This document shows positions 61,701 to 64,000 of a stretch of 64,000 bases of DNA, in pieces. The DNA is from Megamerina dolium (lineage: Eukaryota > Arthropoda > Insecta > Diptera > Megamerinidae). The notes under the pieces are model-generated. The model did no database searches and had not been told where the DNA came from. It worked only from the letters and a program-made list of their open reading frames with translations. Numbering within the stretch: position 1 is the first letter of the stretch; each line of letters starts with the position of its first letter. The stretch is taken from NCBI GenBank assembly GCA_963854835.1, contig OY978525.1, positions 88,547,671 to 88,611,670 of the forward strand, given 5' to 3'. The position numbers were made by a program, and so were the translations under genes.

Positions 61701-62697
61701 CCGGGTAATATATGCGCCTCTGATGGTTCCAGAATAATATTTGCCATAACATTTATATAGACTTCGATATTTGGCACAATATTGTACTCCTGATATGGCA
61801 TACTAACTGTAACCTAGCGAAAAAAAAAATATTTTAAATGTTATATCAGCAGAATTACTACCGTGTATTTAAAGTAGAATTACCTTTGCAGCACCGGTAT
61901 TTTTACCTTCCAACAACACCATATAACCTTTCAAATTCTCAGCCTCAAATTTCTCAAGGGCCGACGGCACCGTGTGATATGGACTTTCACTGAACGATAA
62001 GAATCGCAGTGCCGGAGACCAGCCCTTATTATCATCGCCCAGCGATGATATATTCCAATTAAACTCAACACCTTCCAATGTCGTAAAAGCATTTCCTTGT
62101 GAATCTTCGGCACGTAGTTCAAATGTCTCAGGTGCTTCCTCCAGATATAGTTGGCGTGTTGTTGTATGTACGCCCAATTTGTCAATCACATCGAGAATGA
62201 CATCACAACGCAATGACTCACCAGTTGCCAAATCTTCGGCCAAAACGATGGCAGTATTTCGACGACGTTCTCGAGAAAGCACCGTTACAGTGGCTCGATA
62301 GGAACACTCATCTTCAATGCCCTCATAAAGAGGAGTTATCAAAATCAAATCTTGTCGCGAAGAAGTCCTAAAAAATTAATAAAAATTAATTTATTGAAAT
62401 TCGGTATTTTTTTTTTTTTTTTTTTTTTTGCATTATACTAAGTGTTTTTAAAGTTTGCTCACTGTAGCCGGCTACAAACATACAGACACACACACACGCA
62501 TACATGTATGTATATATTTCAATTTGGACTTACCATTTAAAGCAACCTTTTTCAATAACTTCTAAAGTGAAATTTATAGATATTTTATTGAAAATTGGCA
62601 GCAACACACGTGGATAATTTAGTTTGGTTGCTGTGCAAATCTTGTTTGCCGTAAACGACATCAAAATTAGGAAAAGAAATAATTTTAACCTCGCCAT
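5570..62697 (-). CDS. Gp210: Nuclear pore membrane glycoprotein gp210 (NUP210), gene span, 3' end open
   Basis: This type I membrane protein anchors and surrounds the nuclear pore complex in the pore membrane, with most of its mass in the perinuclear lumen. I joined 22 minus-strand exons by GT-AG borders and phase: 62697-62534, 62367-61884, 61813-61356, 61294-61138, 61071-59698, 59635-59393, 59322-59045, 58987-58891, 58825-58693, 58627-58310, 58015-57887, 57828-57629, 57562-57296, 55564-55439, 51269-51164, 39323-39205, 39125-39027, 38916-38683, 38594-38448, 19001-18849, 8449-8308, 5620-5570. They give about 1,826 codons without a stop, near the usual 1.8-1.9 thousand residues of the family. 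Visible features are a signal peptide, the [10 protein letters not shown] start of the mature protein, Ig-like W-S-(N/S)-x-x-V-x-x-I repeats, and one transmembrane helix near residue 1800. The last exon is missing or unresolved. Confidence 0.96.
5621..8307 (-). other. gp210 intron 21
   Basis: This 2.7-kb intron contains no supported gene. Short reading frames here show no recognisable domain. The only element recognised is a decayed transposon at about 7430-8030. Confidence 0.7.
7430..8030 (+). mobile_element. Very decayed rosa-like (DD41D) element
   Basis: Plus-strand scraps resemble the rosa-like relics elsewhere in the window: [16 protein letters not shown] (compare [15 protein letters not shown] in the 12.6-13.5 kb relic) and a 3' piece reading [10 protein letters not shown]. 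The ends (ggatgctccatttagtg... and ...ggatcgccctac) resemble transposon ends but do not pair well. Assignment is tentative. Confidence 0.5.
8308..8449 (-). CDS. Gp210: gp210 exon 21: transmembrane helix
   Basis: It encodes residues 1763-1810 ([20 protein letters not shown], then [20 protein letters not shown] and ILGATVW). The hydrophobic stretch at about 1791-1812 is the single C-terminal membrane anchor expected for gp210. Donor GG|GTAAGT is in phase 1. Confidence 0.95.
8608..8641. repeat. (AAT)n microsatellite
   Basis: A run of about ten aat/taa triplets. Confidence 0.9.
9332..9941 (+). mobile_element. rosa-like DD41D mariner element, defective
   Basis: The ends are short inverted repeats (AAGGGTGTTTTTTTT and, reversed, ACGGGCGTTTTTTTT) next to TA dinucleotides. 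Fragments of transposase are readable: MERLTPQQR at 9443, EEMWFQQD at about 9545-9562 (second catalytic Asp), [19 protein letters not shown] in shifted frames (third Asp at 9699-9701), and [15 protein letters not shown] C-terminal sequence. The DNA-binding and first-Asp regions are deleted. The wide Asp-Asp spacing is the mark of the rosa lineage. Confidence 0.8.
11234..11977 (+). mobile_element. mariner-type element with intact TIRs, internally deleted
   Basis: Terminal inverted repeats of about 26 bp (left aaggtgcgacaattatgtat at 11235; reversed right end the same with one later mismatch) are bounded by TA. The transposase is broken by stops but shows [11 protein letters not shown] (first Asp), [16 protein letters not shown] (second Asp) and [19 protein letters not shown] (third Asp), with 34 residues between the second and third: DD34D. 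The N-terminal half is gone. It is 744 bp against about 1.3 kb for a full element. Confidence 0.9.
12593..13510 (-). mobile_element. Decayed rosa-like (DD41D) transposase
   Basis: Minus-strand fragments, often out of frame, read [52 protein letters not shown] and MRYCEVSRG...MNEVVFH, collinear with rosa-like transposases. A gggtggaccaaatac end motif at 12594 may be one terminus; the other end was not located. Confidence 0.7.
13790..14890 (-). mobile_element. Decayed non-LTR retrotransposon (RT-RNase H type)
   Basis: On the minus strand at about 14735-14650 one reads [20 protein letters not shown] followed by [16 protein letters not shown], a reverse-transcriptase catalytic region in which YADD has become YADY. 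Downstream at about 14350-14290 is an RNase H-like block (GNKRADE-like, shifted). Frameshifts and stops are frequent. Boundaries are approximate. Confidence 0.65.
15674..15697. repeat. (CAG)n microsatellite
   Basis: About eight uninterrupted CAG/AGC triplets. Confidence 0.9.
17455..18085 (+). mobile_element. Decayed mariner-type transposase
   Basis: Plus-strand remnants include an N-terminal piece ([12 protein letters not shown], then a DVNDDE..-like stretch and [15 protein letters not shown]) and a C-terminal piece from HS..LAPCDHF (third Asp block) through DTIDDTKQ to a FDLMENI-like end. The middle is scrambled. No terminal repeats were recognised. Confidence 0.65.
18849..19001 (-). CDS. 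Gp210: gp210 exon 20
   Basis: It encodes residues 1712-1762 ([20 protein letters not shown], ...[15 protein letters not shown]). It is the last luminal beta-rich segment before the membrane-proximal exon. It is isolated between introns of 19.4 and 10.4 kb. Confidence 0.93.
20610..21805 (-). mobile_element. mariner DD34D element, nearly intact
   Basis: It contains an almost complete transposase ORF. The ends are poorly preserved: a tttaaaattaacctaa-like motif in inverted orientation near 20617 and 21795 suggests the termini. Adjacent sequence gives no clear longer TIR, so borders are approximate. It belongs to the mariner family by its WVPHEL and DD34D signatures. Confidence 0.85.
20856..21752 (-). 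pseudogene. mariner transposase, frameshifted near the C-terminus
   Basis: A 298-codon ORF starts at [10 protein letters not shown]. It shows an N-terminal helix-turn-helix region ([20 protein letters not shown]), the linker WVPHEL at 117-122, and catalytic Asp153 (TGDEKW), Asp246 (HHDNARPH) and Asp281 (APTDYHLF), exactly 34 residues apart for the last two. The usual YSPDLAP is YSPYLAP. The frame ends prematurely after ALTGIRFT. The expected C-terminus (IKNWLDSF...[12 protein letters not shown]) continues in another frame from about 20843 to 20684, implying a single small indel near 20855. Full mariner transposases are about 345 residues. Confidence 0.92.
22870..23568. repeat. Tandem duplication, copy A (699 bp)
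   Basis: Copy A runs from ggtttgttcacgaatgcctt at 22870 to ...actcatac at 23568 and is followed without a gap by copy B. Bases 22985-23568 match 23585-24168 with one difference that I can see (g/t near 23315/23915). Copy A carries an extra 99 bp (about 22886-22984) containing a tRNA-like sequence. Confidence 0.95.
22929..22976 (+). mobile_element. tRNA-like SINE head (A-box half only)
   Basis: The sequence from gggggacgtagctcagtgg to ctgatctgtagctc resembles the head of the SINE at 42901 and has a good polymerase III A box (tagctcagtgg). The B box (ggttcaatccc) of the full SINE is missing. A functional tRNA cannot be folded from it. Confidence 0.65.
23569..24168. repeat. Tandem duplication, copy B (600 bp)
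   Basis: The second, adjacent copy. It begins with the same 20-base ggtttgttcacgaatgcctt and lacks the 99-bp tRNA-like segment of copy A. Near identity indicates a very recent duplication. No coding content was recognised. Confidence 0.95.
24378..27368 (-). CDS. LINE polyprotein: AP-type endonuclease and reverse transcriptase
   Basis: An uninterrupted 996-codon ORF for target-primed reverse transcription. The endonuclease spans about 27-272: TWNVRSL (Asn33), LQEMRW (Glu62), GDFYARVG (167-173), SDH (261-263). The Asn normally following GDF is Tyr169 (codon TAT), which should cripple cleavage. The reverse transcriptase spans about 500-770: [15 protein letters not shown], and YADD at 738-741. 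An apparent insertion around residues 602-606 ([11 protein letters not shown] where relatives have Q-C-GFRPG) coincides with a perfect DNA palindrome. The C-terminus has a [11 protein letters not shown] motif. Translation may start at codon 1 or at the second Met, five codons later. It is intact as an ORF but probably not fully active. Confidence 0.93.
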   Translation of the reverse strand: MKKTNMPRIRTTAFVDDPRKRKKDHDLRICTWNVRSLYREGASIQLVDVLEKYRADITALQEMRWTGQGCSKRASCDIYYSCHAERHELGCGFLVSKRLRHLVSQFTPVNERLATIRIKAKFFNISLICAHAPTDEKDNVTKESFFQRLEEAYDRCPRHDIKIVLGDFYARVGKEGTFGPTVGKFSLHQNTSDNGMRLIDFAAARNMVIGGTRFQHLDIHKATWLSPDHRTRNQIDHVVIDGRHASSVMDVKSIRGANIDSDHYLVAAKVRTRLCVANNKRSPTQRKLDVSKLRSPETADAFSTRLSDLLMQNTPPLDDTCARWTHISHSMTTAAEEVIGYYRPLRNEWYDQECRDATAEKDAAYSKTLRAGVTRAVKERYREKRSAERCLFRRKKRELERRECEEIEMCTDKNETRKFFENIKRLSGGLNPGASSCRDGNGNLVTDVQSVLCLWREHFSTLLNGDATNNSASGGDCPITTITDDGVDVPPPDYDEVETAISRLKNNKAAGADSLPAELFKTGGDELLTRMHHLISRIWSDESMPDDWRLSVLCPAHKKGDPTICANYRGISLLSIAYKVLSSVLCERLKLMLSNLIGPYQMVDLPGFRPGKSTIDQIFTLRQILEKTQEKQIDTHHLFVDYKAAFDSPVRDYLYATMSEFGNPAKLIRLCRMTLHNSRSAVKIGKDLSAPFNTERGFRQGDSLSCDFFNLIMEKIIRAADLRHNGTIFNKSVMLLEYADDIDIIGMNTRAVSAAFSELERESRRMGLTVNEGKTKYLVSTNKEFRRLGHHVTVDNYAFEVVRDFVYLGTSINSSNDVSLEIMRRITLANRCYFGLSKQLRSRALSRRTKTTLYKSLIMPVLTYGAESWTISTSDERMLGVFERKVLRKIFGPICVGGEYRIRYNHELYELYADIDIVKRIKIQWLRWLGHVERMEEHAPAKKVLYSEPAGGRRRRGRPNLRGKDQVLENLTALGISNWRQLAKNRDGWRRMLFSA
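25524..25566. repeat. Perfect 18-bp palindrome inside LINE RT
   Basis: The arm gatggtggatttaccagg (25524-25541) and its exact reverse complement (25549-25566) are separated by tctgaag. It lies inside the coding sequence and keeps the frame. Confidence 0.97.
29050..29675 (+). mobile_element. 5'-truncated RTE-like LINE copy with TSD
   Basis: It is the last part of the same LINE in opposite orientation, from [20 protein letters not shown] (29051 on) to the 3' tail ataagtaagtaagta. It is flanked by identical attattttagaacgat at 29034-29049 and 29676-29691 (16-bp TSD). The reading frame has stops (GAEA*KISTSDG*MLG), so it is dead on arrival. It is close to the full copy in sequence, hence recent. 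Confidence 0.95.
29838..30479 (+). mobile_element. 5'-truncated LINE (RNase H lineage) with TSD, internally deleted
   Basis: Flanked by tacacatttataat at 29824-29837 and 30480-30493 (14-bp TSD), with a tail of TACC-type repeats. The plus frame reads [20 protein letters not shown] (post-RT region), then a stretch ending FPSRNEWKK that jumps directly to [20 protein letters not shown] and HFLCRCPAL (zinc-knuckle region). The RNase H domain expected between them is missing. A stop precedes HFLC. Confidence 0.85.
31341..32185 (+). mobile_element. rosa-like DD41D element, second copy
   Basis: Collinear with the 9332-9941 copy but longer: [14 protein letters not shown] start at 31442, [20 protein letters not shown] at 31821 onward, and the C-terminal [10 protein letters not shown]...[18 protein letters not shown]. 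An in-frame deletion removes the third-Asp block: NYPA is followed directly by LDELQTN. The left terminal repeat is degraded and the right end is shortened. Non-functional. Confidence 0.8.
32385..32475 (+). mobile_element. SINE body fragment
   Basis: The sequence cgacaaagaattgacaattc through agctcttctgaaagaactgtgc resembles the SINE body at about 43030-43100. It is short and diverged, with no head or tail. Confidence 0.5.
34404..34484. repeat. Compound (CT)n(AT)n microsatellite
   Basis: About 15 CT repeats run directly into about 25 AT/TA repeats. It lies in intron 19. Confidence 0.95.
35370..35760 (+). mobile_element. mariner transposase relic
   Basis: Plus-strand pieces in shifted frames include [21 protein letters not shown] (first Asp), MTCIWWGQK...[27 protein letters not shown] (second Asp) and HPPYSPDI.H, followed by a break before the third Asp. 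It is related to the copies at 20610 and 48055 but more decayed. No terminal repeats were seen. Confidence 0.8.
36850..36888. repeat. (CAACAG)n repeat
   Basis: Six or so caacag units. Confidence 0.85.
38448..38594 (-). CDS. Gp210: gp210 exon 19
   Basis: It encodes residues 1663-1711 ([20 protein letters not shown], ...[20 protein letters not shown]). Borders are phase 0. It is followed by the largest intron (19.4 kb). Confidence 0.95.
38683..38916 (-). CDS. Gp210: gp210 exon 18
   Basis: It encodes residues 1585-1662 ([20 protein letters not shown], then [20 protein letters not shown]...YACQIDL). The Cys residues and an N-I-T glycosylation sequon suit a luminal domain. The acceptor follows a rather poor pyrimidine tract, but phase and conservation fix it. 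Confidence 0.94.
39027..39125 (-). CDS. Gp210: gp210 exon 17
   Basis: It encodes residues 1552-1584 ([20 protein letters not shown]...), 33 codons in phase 0 with standard acceptor TTTGTAG and donor GGTAAG. Confidence 0.93.
39205..39323 (-). CDS. Gp210: gp210 exon 16
   Basis: It encodes residues 1512-1551 ([20 protein letters not shown]...), continuing the Ig-like fold of exon 15 across an 11.8-kb intron. The phase agrees exactly (1+2). Confidence 0.95.
42901..43231 (+). mobile_element. tRNA-derived SINE, full copy
   Basis: The head has polymerase III promoter boxes: A-like tggatcagtgc at 42912-42922 and B box ggttcaatccc at 42956-42966. A body of about 200 bp is shared with the fragments at 4012 and 32385, ending in a T-rich tail. 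Flanking atggtacaaccg (42889-42900) and atggtactaccg (43232-43243) form an imperfect 12-bp target-site duplication. Its cloverleaf is not intact, so it is not a working tRNA gene. Confidence 0.85.
43400..43460 (+). mobile_element. Second tRNA-like SINE head
   Basis: An A-box-like tatgtggttaaag followed by a perfect B box ggttcgaaccc at about 43444. The sequence differs from the SINE at 42901. A nearby piece at 43243-43290 (gatttcaaatcttggcgggg) may be another. No body or target duplication was recognised. Confidence 0.4.
43913..44908 (+). mobile_element. Tigger/pogo-type DNA transposon, defective
   Basis: Terminal inverted repeats CAGTG-ACC-TC-GTTAACGAAC (about 22 bp) lie at both ends next to TA. 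The DDE_1-type transposase remains as fragments: [20 protein letters not shown] (first Asp; the usual DETGLFW is DQTGLFW), [48 protein letters not shown] (second Asp) and the third-Asp region [13 protein letters not shown] interrupted by a stop. The CENP-B-like DNA-binding half is deleted; length is 996 bp. Confidence 0.92.
48055..49153 (+). mobile_element. mariner DD34D element with TIRs, defective
   Basis: Terminal repeats of 29 bp (48055-48083 and 49125-49153; ccaggtgtacaa-cttaaatcc-ctgttt) match at all but about two positions and are bounded by TA. The transposase is in three pieces: [20 protein letters not shown] (48225 on), [13 protein letters not shown]...[20 protein letters not shown], and [16 protein letters not shown]...[21 protein letters not shown]. 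Internal deletions remove part of the HTH linker and the second-Asp region is frame-broken. It is 1,099 bp against about 1.3 kb. Confidence 0.93.
49222..50262 (-). mobile_element. Decayed RTE-like LINE copy
   Basis: It aligns by eye with the 3' half of the full LINE (from ctggcgccagttagaaat near the 3' end back to the RT region near 25510), with many substitutions, indels and stops. The 3' tetranucleotide tail is lost. It is older than the other two copies. Confidence 0.85.
50515..50715 (-). mobile_element. mariner transposase relic
   Basis: The minus strand reads [20 protein letters not shown], then WIYHHT and KQWTDGLW, the first-Asp region of a mariner related to the one at 54145 ([15 protein letters not shown]). 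The remainder is lost. Confidence 0.65.
51164..51269 (-). CDS. Gp210: gp210 exon 15: Ig-like repeat
   Basis: It encodes residues 1477-1512 ([20 protein letters not shown], then [16 protein letters not shown]). This is the family signature 'GD.ICF......W.SS....L.ID..TG'. It ends in phase 1, completed by exon 16 as ...TG-VARV. Confidence 0.96.
51537..51559. repeat. (ATG/GAT)n microsatellite
   Basis: About seven gat triplets, near the gp210 exon 15 acceptor. Confidence 0.85.
53296..53325. repeat. Perfect hairpin
   Basis: Arms agagttgagttga and tcaactcaactct (13 bp each) with a 4-base loop, gcga. No T run follows and no function is evident. Confidence 0.9.
53932..53964. repeat. Perfect hairpin
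   Basis: Arms ttcatatcgcata and tatgcgatatgaa (13 bp each) around a 7-base spacer. Confidence 0.9.
54145..55147 (+). mobile_element. mariner DD34D-type element with TIRs, defective
   Basis: Inverted ends (CGAGGACGATCCCAGAAATA; reversed right end CGGGGCGGTCCCAGAACTA) extend about 30 bp and abut TA. The transposase is broken by frameshifts: an N-terminal remnant, [20 protein letters not shown] (first Asp, about 54547), [40 protein letters not shown] and [11 protein letters not shown] (second Asp, about 54836). The third-Asp region is only faintly readable (L-APSDYF.. out of frame). The type resembles SETMAR-like mariners and is distinct from the 20610/48055 copies. Confidence 0.9.
55439..55564 (-). 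CDS. Gp210: gp210 exon 14
   Basis: It encodes residues 1435-1476 ([20 protein letters not shown]...), ending HIYPTK|GTAAGC. Borders are phase 0. It lies between introns of 1.7 and 4.2 kb; conservation and phase identify it as a true exon. Confidence 0.95.
55565..57295 (-). other. gp210 intron 13
   Basis: This 1.7-kb intron has an (AT)n run at 55661-55713 and otherwise unremarkable AT-rich sequence; no gene or element is recognised. Confidence 0.75.
55661..55713. repeat. (AT)n microsatellite
   Basis: About 26 AT dinucleotides, just upstream of the exon 14 acceptor in gene orientation. Confidence 0.95.
57296..57562 (-). CDS. Gp210: gp210 exon 13: last exon of the compact 5' cluster
   Basis: It encodes residues 1346-1434 ([20 protein letters not shown]...), including [20 protein letters not shown], a conserved block. 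It is followed by the first enlarged intron (1.7 kb). Confidence 0.96.
57629..57828 (-). CDS. Gp210: gp210 exon 12
   Basis: It encodes residues 1279-1345 ([20 protein letters not shown]...). The motif [11 protein letters not shown]...[21 protein letters not shown] is a conserved Ig-like block ('L.L.SN.D..V.......V..VS..G.I...'). Borders are in frame. Confidence 0.96.
57887..58015 (-). CDS. Gp210: gp210 exon 11
   Basis: It encodes residues 1236-1279 ([20 protein letters not shown]...), completing the Ig-like fold that starts in exon 10 with [21 protein letters not shown]. Confidence 0.94.
58310..58627 (-). CDS. Gp210: gp210 exon 10: Ig-like/BIG2-type region
   Basis: It encodes residues 1130-1236. 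[36 protein letters not shown] and YSVFTEAG match the most conserved Ig-like (BIG2-type) part of gp210. It ends in phase 1 with donor G|GTACGT. Confidence 0.96.
58693..58825 (-). CDS. Gp210: gp210 exon 9
   Basis: It encodes residues 1086-1130: [20 protein letters not shown], then [16 protein letters not shown]. The 'VFPPL.L.P....L..GS..Q....GGP' pattern is a hallmark of gp210 luminal domains. The last codon is split with exon 10. Confidence 0.95.
58891..58987 (-). CDS. Gp210: gp210 exon 8
   Basis: It encodes residues 1053-1085: [16 protein letters not shown] through DPVNIQ. The Arg codon split with exon 7 is restored in frame. It is flanked by introns of 57 and 65 bp. Confidence 0.93.
59045..59322 (-). 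CDS. Gp210: gp210 exon 7
   Basis: It encodes residues 961-1053 ([20 protein letters not shown]...). [20 protein letters not shown] is a recognisable gp210 luminal block. It ends within an Arg codon (AG|GTGAG). Confidence 0.95.
59393..59635 (-). CDS. Gp210: gp210 exon 6
   Basis: It encodes residues 880-960 ([20 protein letters not shown]...). [20 protein letters not shown] is another beta-sandwich-like block. It has 81 whole codons with phase-0 borders. Confidence 0.95.
59698..61071 (-). CDS. Gp210: gp210 exon 5: largest exon, central luminal region
   Basis: This 1,374-nt exon encodes residues 422-879, from [17 protein letters not shown] to NFGVKN. It contains an Ig-like signature ([17 protein letters not shown], then LATTV), the W-x-(N/S)-x-x-P-x-x-L/V-x-I pattern repeated elsewhere in the protein. 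Both borders are phase 0. Confidence 0.97.
61138..61294 (-). CDS. Gp210: gp210 exon 4
   Basis: It encodes residues 369-421 ([20 protein letters not shown]...), closing with [10 protein letters not shown]. Introns on both sides are short (61 and 66 bp). The reading frame is continuous with exons 3 and 5. Confidence 0.93.
61356..61813 (-). CDS. Gp210: gp210 exon 3: luminal region
   Basis: It encodes residues 217-369 ([18 protein letters not shown]...). The segment with [25 protein letters not shown] is a beta-rich, Ig-like stretch. It ends within a Ser codon at donor AG|GTAGC. Confidence 0.94.
61884..62367 (-). CDS. Gp210: gp210 exon 2: luminal N-terminal region
   Basis: It encodes residues 55-216, beginning [16 protein letters not shown] and containing [11 protein letters not shown], a typical N-terminal gp210 block. 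The acceptor follows a T-rich tract; the donor is AAAG|GTAATT. A poly(T) run of about 26 bases lies in the 166-bp intron 1. Confidence 0.95.
62534..62697 (-). CDS. Gp210: gp210 exon 1: signal peptide and mature N-terminus
   Basis: The ATG at 62697 opens a hydrophobic leader ([15 protein letters not shown]) with likely cleavage near residues 20-24, followed by [12 protein letters not shown], the conserved start of mature gp210. It encodes residues 1-55. The donor is TG|GTAAG and splits a Trp codon. The initiator is chosen because it directly precedes the signal peptide. Confidence 0.95.
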
Positions 62698-64000
62698 CAC
62701 GCGTTTTCAGTTATCACGAAAAATGGCGCAAAACCACTAACAGTTTCTTCTTTTTAAAAAGTTCAATATTAAACTTACACTACAATTGTTAATATATGTA
62801 CACTTGGATTAATATTAAATTCACTGTATAATGATTTAAAATATTTATTTATTCTATTCTTTAATTGCTTGGAAAATGTAAACATAAAGGAAACTCTTTC
62901 CGCACGTTTTATTTTGCAATGTGTTGAAATATGCAACCAGTGTTGTTAAGCATGAGTACAACATTAACAATAAGCTTAAAGGTCTAAACACATTGTAGAT
63001 GTATGCAGAAAACGGCATGACTTTTATCTTAAAGTTATTATTCATCTACCCACCGACGTAAAACCGCAAAATCTTATTCTGAGTATACTCGTTGTGCAAT
63101 TAGTTGTATGGCTGTTTAGTATACACGTATCAACACGATATACGATGCGTTGCTCAATTTTATTATTCTCGTATTCATCACGTTGAACACTTCGCAAAAT
63201 GATACCACTTTTTACGTGAAATCAACTCTAATGCAGAATATACACGCTCCAACCGTTGGTTAAACACATTGTACAATGAATTGGATGGCTATTTAGTATA
63301 CACGTATCAACCCGAGGTGCAATGCGTTGTACAACTTCATTATTCTCATATTCATCACGTTGAACACTTCGCAAAATGATACCGCCTTTTCCGTGAAATC
63401 AACTATAACGAAAAATATAAACAAAGCATGTTGTACAATCTGCATATACACGTTTCACTTCATTTTACAACCGCTGACTCCGCCCACCAAAAAATAAAAT
63501 GTTTTAATCTTCATACAACCGTTGGACCAACATCAAAGTTGGTTTTACAACCATACCATACATAATACAATTGTTTATCCAACATGCCCATGTTGAACCA
63601 ACGGATGGTGCGTGTATACTCTGCATCATTGGACTGTCGCGTTAACGAAAGCTCACCACCGCATGACGGTGACGTAGCCATTGCCCGTAGCGAGAGAATC
63701 AAAAATAATTTGATTTTTTCGTAAAATCATGTCAGCTGATCGCTTCTGTACGTACAATGTTACCAGATTAGACTTTTATAAATAAGTAATAACTAAACTA
63801 AGAAAAAGTTTAAATATTTTGTGAAGTTAATCAAAAATATCATCTTGCTAAGTTATTTATTAAAATATGCTTCGCATAAGGTTAATTTTTTTAGTTATAA
63901 AAACATCCATATTATGAAATTTGATACATGGCAACATTGTTGTGTATCATATATATAGAAAGGAAGACCAGTTGATTTCTCCGTTGTAGCTGCTGGATTA
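62698..64000 (-). promoter_or_regulatory. gp210 5' flank (promoter region, not resolved)
   Basis: The sequence upstream of the gp210 ATG. I see no unambiguous TATA box or initiator. It contains diverged 177-bp repeats (63109-63420) and a 63-codon minus-strand reading frame at 63511-63702, part of which is an inverted copy of the repeat motif. A neighbouring gene cannot be confirmed before the window ends. Confidence 0.4.
63109..63420. repeat. Diverged tandem repeat, period about 177 bp
   Basis: The unit starting tggctgtttagtatacacgt at 63109 recurs at 63286 as tggctatttagtatacacgt. Both run through catcacgttgaacacttcgc to ...cgtgaaatcaact. Divergence is modest (roughly 10-15% by eye). Confidence 0.9.

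Noticed and set aside
1..64000. CRISPR arrays, operons, phage or bacterial systems
   Set aside because: No direct-repeat/spacer arrays or bacterial gene packing are present; splice sites, microsatellites and eukaryotic TEs identify a eukaryotic nuclear locus.

Overview
The window looks like nuclear DNA of a higher (schizophoran) fly, probably a tephritid fruit fly. The evidence is AT-rich sequence dense in short ACATA/TATG/CAG runs, one intron-rich animal gene, and many Tc1/mariner, pogo and non-LTR elements, including relatives of the DD41D 'rosa' lineage first described in Ceratitis rosa. The species assignment is inference; the large intron sizes suggest an expanded genome.

One cellular gene dominates: the minus-strand gene for the nuclear-pore membrane glycoprotein gp210 (NUP210). 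I can follow 22 coding exons from the ATG at 62697 down to 5570. All have GT-AG borders and consistent reading phase, and together they encode about 1,826 residues: signal peptide, long luminal region with repeated Ig-like folds, C-terminal transmembrane helix and start of the cytoplasmic tail. The terminal coding exon and poly(A) site are not securely identified and may lie beyond base 1. Exons 1-13 are packed into 5.4 kb (57296-62697). The remaining nine are scattered over about 50 kb, because introns 13, 14, 15, 19, 20 and 21 measure about 1.7, 4.2, 11.8, 19.4, 10.4 and 2.7 kb.

The large introns are a graveyard of mobile elements. They contain (a) mariner-type DNA transposons: one nearly intact copy (about 20610-21805, one frameshift), three with recognisable terminal inverted repeats (11234-11977, 48055-49153, 54145-55147) and several bare relics; (b) rosa-like DD41D elements at 9332-9941 and 31341-32185, with older relatives at 7430-8030 and 12593-13510; (c) a pogo/Tigger element at 43913-44908; (d) a full-length RTE-like LINE with an uninterrupted 996-codon ORF and target-site duplications at 24340-27717, plus a truncated copy (29050-29675) and a decayed copy (49222-50262); (e) two pieces of an RNase H-type LINE lineage; and (f) a tRNA-derived SINE with several fragments.

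Other structure includes a 699/600-bp head-to-tail tandem duplication at 22870-24168 whose copies differ by a 99-bp tRNA-like segment, a 134-bp fold-back at 1855-1988, a perfect 18-bp palindrome inside the LINE reverse transcriptase, diverged 177-bp tandem repeats upstream of gp210, and several microsatellites. I found no CRISPR, operon or prokaryotic-type system, and no convincing second cellular protein gene.
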